NCBI GenBank assembly: GCA_020346805.1
Contig: CP070790.1
Span: 3,539,629-3,554,736 of the forward strand
Reading direction: 5' to 3'
DNA from: Planctomycetota bacterium
GTDB lineage: Bacteria; Planctomycetota; Phycisphaerae; UBA1845; PWPN01
DNA: 15,108 bases
The notes below the pieces were generated by a model. The model was not told the DNA's origin. It ran no database searches and saw only the letters and a program-made list of their open reading frames with translations. Within the stretch, counting starts at the first letter, position 1. Every line of letters starts with the position of its first letter. This document shows, one piece after another, positions 6,181-14,841 of this stretch. The position numbers and the translations under genes were made by a program.

Positions 6181-6540
6181 ATGCAACGTACCATGCTTAA
6201 ATCAAAGATTCATCGGGCCACCCTGACCGGCACCGCCCTAGACTACGAGGGAAGCATCACCGTTGATGAGGATCTGCTGGATATGGCGGATATACTACCT
6301 GGCGAGCAGGTTCAGGTGCTCAATCTCAGCAACGCGGCCCGTTTCATTACCTATGCCATTGTTGCCCCTCCCGGATCTGGCACCGTGTTACTCAACGGTC
6401 CGGCGGCCCGACTGGGTGTAGTGGGTGACAAAGTAATCATACTGAGCTACACCAGCGTCAGTGAAGAAGAGGCGAAGAAACACAAACCCAAGGTCATTAT
6501 CGTCGATGAGAAAAATCGCCCCCTCGAGAACAAGGCCTAG
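6181..6540 (+). CDS. panD: Aspartate 1-decarboxylase proenzyme
   Basis: This 119-residue protein makes beta-alanine from aspartate for pantothenate and coenzyme A. It self-cleaves between Gly24 and Ser25 (YEGS, 22-25) to create the pyruvoyl group on Ser25. Other active-site residues match the E. coli enzyme at the same positions: Lys9, His11, Arg54, Thr57, Tyr58, and the loop NGPAA (72-76). The length is near normal (E. coli 126). The start at 6181 sets the Gly-Ser site at the standard position 24-25; GAGGA (6165-6169) and AGGA (6174-6177) provide ribosome sites at slightly unusual distances. panB and panC are not adjacent. It is divergent from pyrD and likely ends at the hairpin at 6627-6645, so it is a single-gene unit. 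Confidence 0.96.
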   Translation: MQRTMLKSKIHRATLTGTALDYEGSITVDEDLLDMADILPGEQVQVLNLSNAARFITYAIVAPPGSGTVLLNGPAARLGVVGDKVIILSYTSVSEEEAKKHKPKVIIVDEKNRPLENKA

Positions 6541-6626
6541 CTTCTCATTATTCGTATAGCCGATTGCTACCACCGGCCGGATTAACCACTTTAGCCAATC
6601 CCAAAATTACGGTATGATTTGGGTTA

Positions 6627-6649
6627 ACCCGTATATTTCACGGGTGTTT
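6627..6649 (+). terminator. Probable intrinsic terminator after panD
   Basis: ACCCGT (6627-6632) and ACGGGT (6640-6645) form a perfect 6-base stem with a 7-base loop, followed by GTTTT. The 10-base palindrome GGGTTAACCC (6621-6630) overlaps its left arm. The short T-run makes it moderate. It lies inside the long version of the permease frame, which supports the later start chosen for that gene. Confidence 0.45.
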
Positions 6650-6752
6650 TCGCTGATATTCATAGGATTCGCCGAAAAAATCGTCGGCTCTGACGAAGTC
6701 GGACGAAAAAAGCATCCGCCGGGCGGTAAGGCTCGTGAAATATGCGGGTTAT

Positions 6753-6759
6753 GGGAGGA
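6753..6759 (+). promoter_or_regulatory. Shine-Dalgarno site deciding the permease start
   Basis: GGGAGGA precedes the GTG at 6767 by 7 bases. The in-frame ATG at 6614 has no such site. The leader before it (6650-6752) is rich in short inverted repeats such as TCGTC/GACGA (6681-6685, 6692-6696) and CCGCC/GGCGG (6716-6726), with no riboswitch class recognised. Confidence 0.65.
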
Positions 6760-6766
6760 TTTGACT

Positions 6767-7963
6767 GTGGAACTCGACCTTCAGCGATTTTACAACATTA
6801 ATCGACGGGTGCTGATGTGGATCGCCTTCTTCGGTATTCTCATCCTGCTTCGGCACTTTTTCGTGGTGATGTTCCTCACTTTCATCATCGGTTTCGTGAT
6901 GCGTAACATCGCCAAATTCCTGACCTCCGATACTCGAATCCCCTACCGTGCTGCGGTGGTCATACCGTACCTGATAGCCGTCGGACTGCTGATCCTGCTG
7001 ATGACCACCGCCATCCCGCGGGTGGTCGACGAAGGAATCAAGTTTTCCCGTGAAACTCCCGTTTTGTTGAAAACGCTGGCCAAGGAAGTAAAACAAACGG
7101 CCAACAAGTACGGTTTCGAGACGACCTTGGCTAAATACGTCAACGCCGGCTTCCCCCTTTCACCGCCCACAACCCAGGAAGGCACAGACTTTACAGCCAC
7201 ACAGCCTTCGTCGGATTCGATCAACATCGATGCCATGACCCAAAAGATGCAATCCTTTCTGCTTCGATTCCTCACTGGCATGATAGGCGAGGAAGAGGCG
7301 GTTTCCCTGCCGGATATCTTTATCAAATTCGTCGGTGGGGTGATTGGAGGGATGTTACATTTTCTGTTGGCAGTATTGCTTTCATTTTTGATCGTGTTGG
7401 ACTTTGAGGCTATCGCTAACGAATTGAAAGAATGGCGGCAAAGCACCGTCGGCCGATTCTTCCAGGAGGCCTCGGCCAGTGTGGTGGAATTCTCCGCCGT
7501 GGTGGGGAAGGCATTTCAGTGCCAGATTGTAGTGGCCCTGCTCAATGCCGCCATAACCTGCATCGGCCTGGTGATCCTGCAAATCGAGCCGCTGTTGCTG
7601 TTGACCACCATCGTGTTCATCTTCGGCCTGATCCCCGTCCTGGGAGTGTTCATCTCCTCGGTCCCCATTATCCTAATCGCTTTCAATACCTTCGGTATAC
7701 TGCACGCTCTGCTGGCCCTGGGCATGATCGTAATCGTGCACCTGCTGGAGGCATACGTGTTTAATCCGCGAATTTATGCCGCCCGATTCCATCTTAACCC
7801 GGTAATCGTGCTGATTATCCTTTTACTCGCCCACGAACTCTTCGGCATATGGGGCATGCTCCTGGGAATCCCCGTTACCCATTACGTGCTCAACATCGCC
7901 CAGATGCCCTCCCTGCCCCGCAAAACACGCCGGCAAAAGAATACTACTATCGAACCAACATAA
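6767..7963 (+). CDS. AI-2E/PerM (YdiK-YhhT) family transporter
   Basis: This 398-residue inner-membrane protein has the layout of the AI-2E transporter family (PF01594). There are two or three N-terminal helices (about 15-28, 31-46, 62-83), a soluble stretch (about 85-185) with a Pro/Thr/Ser-rich insert at 131-151, and a C-terminal helix bundle (about 187-211, 252-271, 275-297, 298-310, 312-330, 345-376). The late signature is clear: LLEAYVFNPRIYAARFHLNP within residues 326-345 and AHELFGIWGMLLGIPV (355-370). Members have been linked to autoinducer-2 export, ion transport and osmotolerance, so the substrate is uncertain. The GTG at 6767 was chosen for its strong ribosome site; starting at 6614 would add 51 polar residues overlapping a terminator hairpin. 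It converges on the TPR operon with a shared terminator. Confidence 0.88.
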   Translation: MELDLQRFYNINRRVLMWIAFFGILILLRHFFVVMFLTFIIGFVMRNIAKFLTSDTRIPYRAAVVIPYLIAVGLLILLMTTAIPRVVDEGIKFSRETPVLLKTLAKEVKQTANKYGFETTLAKYVNAGFPLSPPTTQEGTDFTATQPSSDSINIDAMTQKMQSFLLRFLTGMIGEEEAVSLPDIFIKFVGGVIGGMLHFLLAVLLSFLIVLDFEAIANELKEWRQSTVGRFFQEASASVVEFSAVVGKAFQCQIVVALLNAAITCIGLVILQIEPLLLLTTIVFIFGLIPVLGVFISSVPIILIAFNTFGILHALLALGMIVIVHLLEAYVFNPRIYAARFHLNPVIVLIILLLAHELFGIWGMLLGIPVTHYVLNIAQMPSLPRKTRRQKNTTIEPT

Positions 7964-7976
7964 ATACATAAAAATA

Positions 7977-8003
7977 AGCCCGTACCTGTGTCGGATACGG
8001 GCT
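7977..8003. terminator. Bidirectional intrinsic terminator between the permease and the TPR operon
   Basis: AGCCCGTA (7977-7984) and TACGGGCT (7996-8003) form a perfect 8-base stem with an 11-base loop. On the minus strand it is followed by TTATTTTTATG, a good U-tract, 46 bases after the end of the last TPR gene. On the plus strand CTTGTT follows, 13 bases after the permease stop. It is the only convincing terminator seen for the minus-strand operon. Confidence 0.82.
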
Positions 8004-8049
8004 CTTGTTATCCGAACTACTATACCTATTTAATACGAATTAGGTTTTA

Positions 8050-10641
8050 TCACTTCTCCCTTGCCCCTTGCTGCTCGGCTAACGCACTATTCAAACCCTT
8101 TTGAGCGTGTGGGTGTTGGGGATTAATGCTCAGGGCCAGACGATAGTGTCGAACCGCCTCATCGATTCTTCCCTTTTCAAACAGCACATTGCCAAGATTG
8201 GCATGAGCATCAGCATAATGAGGATTGATTCGTACCGCAGTTTGAAGATGCTCAAGAGCCTTGTCGAATCGTCTGATCCGAGCGTAAGTTCCGCCCAGAT
8301 TATTGTGGGCCTCGAAAAAGTCGGGCTTGTATTTTACCGCCTGTTGGAAATGGGTAACCGCCTCATCGGTTCTTTGCAGGCGGATAAAGAGTAGGGCCAG
8401 ATTGTTGTGCGCTTCGGCATAGTGCGGTCTAATTTGCAGGGCCCGGTTGTAGTGTTCGATGGCCTTGGCGGCTTGGTCCTTCCTTACCAAGACCAAGGCT
8501 ATGTCATTATGAAAATCAGGGTTGTCGGGCATCAGTTCCAGGGCTTGGCTATAACGTTTGATGGCTTCGTCAATCCGCCCTTTTCCTCTCAGGGCCTGGG
8601 CTAGTTTGAAATGTATGTATGGGTAATTGGGTTCGAGTCGAAGCGCTTCTTCATAATGCTCAATCGCCTGGTCAACCTTACCCAATCTGATCAAGGCATT
8701 GGCCAGGTTGTAATGGGCGTTGGGGTAATTCTTTTTTATCCGTATCGCTTGTTGATAATACCCAACAGCCTCTTTAACCTGCCCTAGCTTGACCATGGCC
8801 GCCGCCAGGTTGTTCAAAGCTTCCGGATAGTCGGGATTGATTTCGAGAACCTTGTGGTAGTGCTTGATGGCCTCATTTGCATTGCCCCGTTCGAGGTATT
8901 CACTGGCCAGATTGCTCAGGGCCTCCAGGGAGTCGGGTTCGAGTTCGACCGCCTTGGAATAACACTTGAAAGCCTCATCCTTTTTCCCCATTTCCGTCAA
9001 GGCCACACCATAATCATTATATGCCTGGGCAAATTTCGGTTTGAAATAAATGGACTTTTCAAAATGGTCCACCGCCTCGTCATATCTTTTCTGCTTTACC
9101 AAGGTATTGGCCAGGTTTAAATGCGCATTACTGTATTCTGGCATCAGCCTGAGCGCCTCCTGAAAGTGAAAGATTGCTTTGTCTACTTCGCCGCGGTCAA
9201 GCATCACACATGCCAGGTTGTCGTGGGTTAGAAAATGATTGGAGCCTTTTTCCAGAGCGTCGGTCCAGAAGTTGTAAGGACTCTGATAGATGGCATTGCG
9301 GCGTATGGTAGTAGACATCAAAAGCACGGCCAGTACCGTAACCAGCAATACCTGTACTTTCATCGGCACCCGCTCCCTGAGAACACGCAAACCTTCAGCC
9401 AATATCAAAACCAATCCTATACTGGGCAGGTAAGTCTTGTACTCCACCAGCAGCTCGGTCTGGGGCAGGACGATATAAGGTATCAAGGCGATGTAAAACC
9501 AGAATACACCAAGGGCGGCCAGCGGGTATCGACGCAAAGCGGCAAAAACGGCGGATAATAACAATGAGCCGTGAAACAAAATCGCAACTATTGAATAATG
9601 ATCGAAGAGGGACTTGGATAACTCAAAATCGTGATTGCCGCAGCTCCAGCACGGCAGCGGAAGAATCAACAGCTTCCAGTAATGAACAAAGACTCGCGAC
9701 TCGGTCAGAAAATGTACCCACGGCCCCCACTTGGGATTGGGGCCCCACGGTAGAATCTGCATCCTGCCGATATCGAACAATCCGCGCGAGTATGCAAAGA
9801 CAAACATGACCACCACTGTGAGAATTAAGCCCGGAAACATAACTGCAAGGTAACGTTTCAGGGCCTGCCGATTCGAAGCCCGCAAACAGAATTCAACGGC
9901 CAATATGGCGAAGGGCAAAGTAATTCCCAGCGGTTTGGATTTGAAACTCAACCAATAACAGACCAATACTCCCACCAGCATAGCCATGCGCGACCAGGGC
10001 CGGGCGGATGTTGTAAGTTGGGCTTGAGCCTTACCCTTTTGAATGGCGCCAGACGTTGACGACATACCTACCGAAGGATCCCTACGGACCCGCAAATAAC
10101 ATAATATAGCCAGAATATAAAAAGTGGTGGCCATCATACCGCGACGCTGAACGACGTAGGCGATGCTGCTGGCGTGCAGAGGATGAATGGCAAAGAGGAC
10201 TGCCAGAGCCAGGGGAATCCACATCGACTTGGGCTGATCCGGCTCAATCTGCCGCAACATCGCCCCCACCAGGAAATAAACCAGGCAGGCATTGAGGGCA
10301 TGGATCAACACGTTAATAAACAGAAAGGTAGTAATATCGTATGTATCCAGTCCTAAGGTTTCATTCAATACCCCGTTCAACACGAAGGTGATAATTGAAA
10401 GGGACTGACCCGGTTTCCAAAACGGCCAAAATAATCTTTGGACGTGAAGACTAAAGTCTTGAGAGGGATCGAAAAGCTCAATATGGTCGGAATCGAACAA
10501 CCATTCTTCATGGTCGGCGTTGAGGTAGCAAACCAATGCAAGTCCGGCAACCAACAGGAGAATGAGCGACTGGGGCAGCAATGACTCGGGCGCGGGCGAT
10601 CTTTCGGTAACGGTTTTTGGGCATTTAGTCTTCCAGGACAA
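8050..10641 (-). CDS. TMTC-like GT-C membrane protein with 11 C-terminal TPRs
   Basis: The 863-residue protein has an N-terminal module of about 11-13 membrane helices (24-446) and eleven 34-residue TPRs (about 473-843) plus a capping helix. The module resembles the TMTC/GT-C O-mannosyltransferases: acidic first loop NADHEEWLFDSDH (41-53), NVLIHALN (110-117), FAIHPLHASS then QRRG (150-168), the KLLILPLP segment (323-330) and EYKTYLPS (400-407), which parallels the ERxLYLPS motif. Family knowledge implies lipid-linked sugar transfer outside the membrane, with TPRs contacting protein substrates. The actual sugar is unknown and activity is inferred. The start is TTG at 10641 with GGGAG 10 bases upstream; no ATG precedes the first helix. 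It lies last in the operon, 44 bases after its neighbour. Confidence 0.82.
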   Translation of the reverse strand: MSWKTKCPKTVTERSPAPESLLPQSLILLLVAGLALVCYLNADHEEWLFDSDHIELFDPSQDFSLHVQRLFWPFWKPGQSLSIITFVLNGVLNETLGLDTYDITTFLFINVLIHALNACLVYFLVGAMLRQIEPDQPKSMWIPLALAVLFAIHPLHASSIAYVVQRRGMMATTFYILAILCYLRVRRDPSVGMSSTSGAIQKGKAQAQLTTSARPWSRMAMLVGVLVCYWLSFKSKPLGITLPFAILAVEFCLRASNRQALKRYLAVMFPGLILTVVVMFVFAYSRGLFDIGRMQILPWGPNPKWGPWVHFLTESRVFVHYWKLLILPLPCWSCGNHDFELSKSLFDHYSIVAILFHGSLLLSAVFAALRRYPLAALGVFWFYIALIPYIVLPQTELLVEYKTYLPSIGLVLILAEGLRVLRERVPMKVQVLLVTVLAVLLMSTTIRRNAIYQSPYNFWTDALEKGSNHFLTHDNLACVMLDRGEVDKAIFHFQEALRLMPEYSNAHLNLANTLVKQKRYDEAVDHFEKSIYFKPKFAQAYNDYGVALTEMGKKDEAFKCYSKAVELEPDSLEALSNLASEYLERGNANEAIKHYHKVLEINPDYPEALNNLAAAMVKLGQVKEAVGYYQQAIRIKKNYPNAHYNLANALIRLGKVDQAIEHYEEALRLEPNYPYIHFKLAQALRGKGRIDEAIKRYSQALELMPDNPDFHNDIALVLVRKDQAAKAIEHYNRALQIRPHYAEAHNNLALLFIRLQRTDEAVTHFQQAVKYKPDFFEAHNNLGGTYARIRRFDKALEHLQTAVRINPHYADAHANLGNVLFEKGRIDEAVRHYRLALSINPQHPHAQKGLNSALAEQQGAREK

Positions 10642-10685
10642 GTGTGGTTATCTCCCGATCATGAATTCCAGGTCTTATCCGACTA

Positions 10686-12824
10686 TTATCGTTTAAGCTC
10701 ACTCGATTGTTTTCCCAATACAGCATCCAATGCTTTACGGGCCTGCTGATTATCGGGACTGATGCGTAATACCTCTTTATAATGCAGGAGGGCCCGATCG
10801 ATATTACCCTGTCTCATTAATGTATCGGCCAGCCGGTAATGAGCGGCGGCATAGTCGGGATCGATCTTCACAGCTGCTTCTAAATGTCCAATCGCCTTTT
10901 TGGCTTTCCCTTGTAGAATCATGATACCGGCCAGGTTGTAATGAGTCTTGTGATGATTCCTGTCGAGTTCCAATACTTTCTCGAATTGCCTGACGCCCTC
11001 ATCAATTTGTCCCACCTTAACCAGGGCCGCCGCCAGGTTGTTAAGGGCCGCCAAATCATGGGGATCGATTTTAAGTACTTGACGATAATACACGATGGCT
11101 TTATCAAAACTGCCCTGCTCGTACAGAGTTTTGGCTAAAATGCTTTTGGCCTCCAGATTATACCAATCGTACTTAACGGCCAATTTCAAATGCTCGATCG
11201 CTTCGTCGGTTCTGGCCAACTCAGATAACAAAAGAGCATAATCATAATGTGCCCTGGCGAAATCCGGCTTTATACTAACGGCTTTTTTGTAATACTCGAT
11301 GGCTTTTTCATATTCTTTTTGATGATGATAAGTATAAGCCAAATTGAAATAAGCCCTACAGTGATCGGGTTCAAGTCGAATCGTTTCCTGATAATGACGG
11401 ACCGCCTCATCAATTTCACCCAGTTCATACAGTGCGGCCCCCAGACTGCAGTGGGCACGAGGACTATCGGGATATTTATTAACCGCATCGACCCACAGGT
11501 TATACGAGCTCTGGTAGATAACATTGCGGCGAACGGTAATCGTCAGCAATGCTGCAGCCAGCACTACAACCAGCGGTACCTGCACTTTCAGCGAAAAACG
11601 ATGCCGGAGAATACGCAAAGCTTCGGCCAATATCAAAACCAGACCGATGCCGGGCAAGTAGGTCTTGTACTCCACCAGTAGTTCGGTCTGAGGCAAAGCT
11701 ACATAGGGTATAAGGGCGATGTAAAACCAGAATACACCAAGGGCGGCCAGTGGATAGCGTCGTAGGGCAGCAAAAAAGCCTGCCAATAACAACAAGACGT
11801 GAAATAAAATGGCGACTATCGCATAGTGCTCGAATAGCGATCTGGATAACTCAAAATGGTGATTGATGCAGCTCCACTGCGGTAGCGGCAGAATCAACAA
11901 CTTCCAATAATGAACGAAGGCCCGCGATTCGGTAAGAAAATGAACCCAAGGCCCCCAGCTCAATCGGCGACCCCATTCACTAATCTGAAAAGTGCGCGGA
12001 TCGAACAATCCCTGAGACCAGGCAAACACAAACATGCCGACTACGGACAGGGCCAAACCGGGAATGAGAACGGCCAAGTAACGTTTCAAGGCCGCTCGAT
12101 CCGAGGCCCGCAGACAAAATTCAACGGCTAAAACGGTGAAAGGCAGGGTCAAAGCCATGGGCTTACATTTAAAACTCAGGATATAGCAAATGGGAACCGC
12201 CGTTATCAAAGCAATACGCCGCCAGGACCGGCAAGAATTCTTTTTGCTCCCTTTACGAGCCCCCAGATAACTGAGTATGGCCAATAAATAGAAGGTAGCG
12301 GCCATCGCCCCGCGACGCTGAATGATATAGGCAACGCTGCTGGCATGGATGGGATGAACGGCAAAGAGCAGCGCCGACACCAGAGGTATCCACATCGGTT
12401 TTGGTCGGTCAGCTTCAACCTGCCTCAGCATGGTCCCTACCAGGAAATAAACCAGGCAGGCATTGAGGGCGTGAATCAAAATGTTAACCACCAGGAAGGT
12501 GGTGAGATCGAATGCCTCCAGCCCCAAAACTTTATTGACCATGGCATTAAGCATGAAACTCGTCTGGGCCAGGGATTGTCCCGGCCTCCAGAAAGGCCAG
12601 AGGGTTCTTTGCACGTAGAGACCAAAGGCCCGAGAGGGATTAGACAATTCAAGCTGATTAAATCCCGTATCGAACAGACGATCCTTGTGGTCGGCGTTGA
12701 GGTACCCAATTGAAGCCAAACAGGCAATAAACAGCACAACAAGAGTTCGGCGCAGCAATAACCGAGGTACATTCGATTTATCTATTTCGGTCCCCTTACG
12801 GTTATGTTTTGCAGGGCCAGTCAC
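10686..12824 (-). CDS. TMTC-like GT-C membrane protein with 7 C-terminal TPRs
   Basis: This 712-residue paralogue is closest to the 863-residue protein: both have the RTLWPFWRPGQS/RLFWPFWKPGQS loop (residues 73-84 here) that the 652-residue copy lacks. The membrane module spans about 22-432, with NADH (43-46), NILIHALN (114-121), HPIHASS (157-163), QRRG (169-172) and EYKTYLPG (385-392). TPRs 1-7 run from about residue 455 to 692, followed by the common cap. The first loop is altered: LFDTGFNQLEL (50-60) replaces the LFDSDH of its neighbour, so the second acidic residue and the His are missing. This could mean changed or lost catalysis if those residues act. The GTG start at 12824 has AAGG about 9 bases upstream. 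Gaps of 41 and 44 bases link it to both neighbours. Confidence 0.82.
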   Translation of the reverse strand: MTGPAKHNRKGTEIDKSNVPRLLLRRTLVVLFIACLASIGYLNADHKDRLFDTGFNQLELSNPSRAFGLYVQRTLWPFWRPGQSLAQTSFMLNAMVNKVLGLEAFDLTTFLVVNILIHALNACLVYFLVGTMLRQVEADRPKPMWIPLVSALLFAVHPIHASSVAYIIQRRGAMAATFYLLAILSYLGARKGSKKNSCRSWRRIALITAVPICYILSFKCKPMALTLPFTVLAVEFCLRASDRAALKRYLAVLIPGLALSVVGMFVFAWSQGLFDPRTFQISEWGRRLSWGPWVHFLTESRAFVHYWKLLILPLPQWSCINHHFELSRSLFEHYAIVAILFHVLLLLAGFFAALRRYPLAALGVFWFYIALIPYVALPQTELLVEYKTYLPGIGLVLILAEALRILRHRFSLKVQVPLVVVLAAALLTITVRRNVIYQSSYNLWVDAVNKYPDSPRAHCSLGAALYELGEIDEAVRHYQETIRLEPDHCRAYFNLAYTYHHQKEYEKAIEYYKKAVSIKPDFARAHYDYALLLSELARTDEAIEHLKLAVKYDWYNLEAKSILAKTLYEQGSFDKAIVYYRQVLKIDPHDLAALNNLAAALVKVGQIDEGVRQFEKVLELDRNHHKTHYNLAGIMILQGKAKKAIGHLEAAVKIDPDYAAAHYRLADTLMRQGNIDRALLHYKEVLRISPDNQQARKALDAVLGKQSSELKR

Positions 12825-12865
12825 CGCACATTACCTTATAGTAAAAAACAACAATGCTTTATTAA

Positions 12866-14824
12866 TTATTGTCTGCCGTTACTTTGTTTTTTTGCCAAAG
12901 CAGCTTTCAGGACTTCGGCCGCCCGTTTGAAGTAAGGCCTTATCCGCAGCACCTCCTTATAATGCACGACAGCCTGATCATATTCGCCTTTTTCCATCAA
13001 TGTATCGGCCAGATTGCAATGGGCGGAATACAAGTTGGGATCCATCTGCAATGCCTTTTTATAATATTCGATCGCCTCATTTATTCTCCCCATCCCTCGA
13101 AGGGCACCGCCCATATTGTCGTAAGCATTTATATAATTGGGGGCCAATTCTATAGATCTTTTAAATAAGGCGATAGATTCTTCATACTTGCCCATCTTTG
13201 CCAGAAGAACTCCGAGATTGTTGCAGGCATTGAGGTAGTTGGGATTAAGTCTTAAGGCCTCGCGGTAATGTTTCAGGGCTTCGAGGGGCTGGTTGGTTCG
13301 TTCCAGGGCGACGGCCAAATTGTAATGGGCCCGGTCGCTAAAATCGGATTTATATTTGACGGCCTCCTGATAATGTATGATAGCATCACGGGATCTACCC
13401 AGTGCAGCCAGCTCGTAGCCCAAGTTATACTGCGGCCGATGATAGCGGGGATACTTTTCGACCGCATCGGACCAGAGGTTAACGGCATTCTGGTAAATGA
13501 CATTACGGTGGATGGTGGTAGTCAACAGAATCGCCGCCCATGCTGCTACTACCAAAGCCGGCACAACTGCAGATACCCGGCCCCGAAGATATCGTAAAAC
13601 CTCAGCCAGGATCAAAACCAGCCCCACGCTGGGCAAATAGGTTTTGTATTCGACAAAAAGCTCGCGTTGGGGCAGAGCGGCATAAGGTATCAAGGCAATA
13701 TAAAACCATAATATCCCCAGGGCGGCGAGTATGTATCGTCGCCGGGCGAATACTACGACCAAGGCCAACAACAGGACGTGAAAGGCAATGGCTGCAATCG
13801 CATAGTGATCGAATAAGCTTTTCGACAAGGTAAAATCATGATCGATACAGCACCATCGAGGCAGGGGCAGCAGCAAAAGCTTCCAGTAATGAACGAATAC
13901 GCGGGCTTCGGTAAGCAAGTGGGGCCAGACACCCCAGGTGGTTGAGGGCCCGAAGTAGTGTATGGTAAAGGTTCGAGGATCAAACAGCCCCCGCATCCAG
14001 AGGAAAACAAACATGCCGATAGTGCATAATACAAAACCTGGGATCATAAGCATCAGATATCGCTTCAAGGCCCGCCAATCGGATGCCCGCAAACAAAATT
14101 CGACGGCCAAGAGAGCAAAAGGCAAAGTTACTCCAAGATTCTTGGATCGCACGCTCAACCAGTAGAGAATCGGAATAACTGCCGTTAATACCATGCCCTT
14201 CCAAGTCCAGGCCGACGCAAATCCGGGCGAAGCGGATCTACCTTGATCCTCGGCAGGTCTGCGTACCTTCAAATAACAAAGAACCGCAAGTAAATAAAAT
14301 GTGGCGGCCAAGGCTCCCCGTCGCTGAATGATGTAGGCGACGCTGCTGGCCTGCAGTGGATGAACGGTAAAGAGTGTGGCTAAAACAAGGGGAATCCATA
14401 TCGGTTTCGGCCGGTCCGGTTCAACCTGTCTAAACATGGCCCCTACCAACAAATATACCAGCCAACCATTGAGGGCGTGAATCAGCACGTTAATAATCAG
14501 AAAGGCGGTGCTATCAAATCCATCAAGGCCAATGGCTCTATTGAAGGAGTAATTCCAGGCAAAGGTCAGATAGGTAAAGGGTGCGTCGGGATTAAGGCGC
14601 CCCTGCCAGAAATATTTTATGGCTTTTATGGGCCCCTCAGTGTGTTCAGTTCTGATGATGTGGTCTTCGCCTGAATCGAAGAGGAATTTTTCATGGTCGG
14701 CATTCAGGTATGCCGCCAAAGCGACGGTGGCCAGAAATAGCGGGACCAGGACTCGGGAAAAAGTGCGATGAGATTCTTTTGTAGGATGGTCATCGGTCCT
14801 TTTGTGTGTCGACCAAGTGGGCAC
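12866..14824 (-). CDS. TMTC-like GT-C membrane protein with 5 C-terminal TPRs
   Basis: This 652-residue copy has the shortest TPR arm, five repeats from about residue 463 to 632 plus the cap. Its membrane module (about 24-438) keeps NADHEKFLFDSGEDH (41-55), NVLIHALN (112-119), HPLQASS (155-161), QRRG (167-170), KLLLLPLP (315-322) and EYKTYLPS (392-399). Its second loop, LNPDAPFTYLTFAWN (77-91), is closer to the usual TMTC form than in the other two copies, which suggests an older or less derived member. The GTG start at 14824 follows AGGAGG by about 8 bases, the best ribosome site in the operon. It starts only 17 bases after the partial gene upstream, so the two are very likely co-transcribed. 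Substrate and sugar are unknown. Confidence 0.82.
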   Translation of the reverse strand: MPTWSTHKRTDDHPTKESHRTFSRVLVPLFLATVALAAYLNADHEKFLFDSGEDHIIRTEHTEGPIKAIKYFWQGRLNPDAPFTYLTFAWNYSFNRAIGLDGFDSTAFLIINVLIHALNGWLVYLLVGAMFRQVEPDRPKPIWIPLVLATLFTVHPLQASSVAYIIQRRGALAATFYLLAVLCYLKVRRPAEDQGRSASPGFASAWTWKGMVLTAVIPILYWLSVRSKNLGVTLPFALLAVEFCLRASDWRALKRYLMLMIPGFVLCTIGMFVFLWMRGLFDPRTFTIHYFGPSTTWGVWPHLLTEARVFVHYWKLLLLPLPRWCCIDHDFTLSKSLFDHYAIAAIAFHVLLLALVVVFARRRYILAALGILWFYIALIPYAALPQRELFVEYKTYLPSVGLVLILAEVLRYLRGRVSAVVPALVVAAWAAILLTTTIHRNVIYQNAVNLWSDAVEKYPRYHRPQYNLGYELAALGRSRDAIIHYQEAVKYKSDFSDRAHYNLAVALERTNQPLEALKHYREALRLNPNYLNACNNLGVLLAKMGKYEESIALFKRSIELAPNYINAYDNMGGALRGMGRINEAIEYYKKALQMDPNLYSAHCNLADTLMEKGEYDQAVVHYKEVLRIRPYFKRAAEVLKAALAKKQSNGRQ

Positions 14825-14841
14825 TTACCGATTCCTCCTCT

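Noticed and set aside
6650..6752. Riboswitch in the permease leader
   Set aside because: Several short inverted repeats are present, but no conserved core of a known riboswitch class could be recognised.
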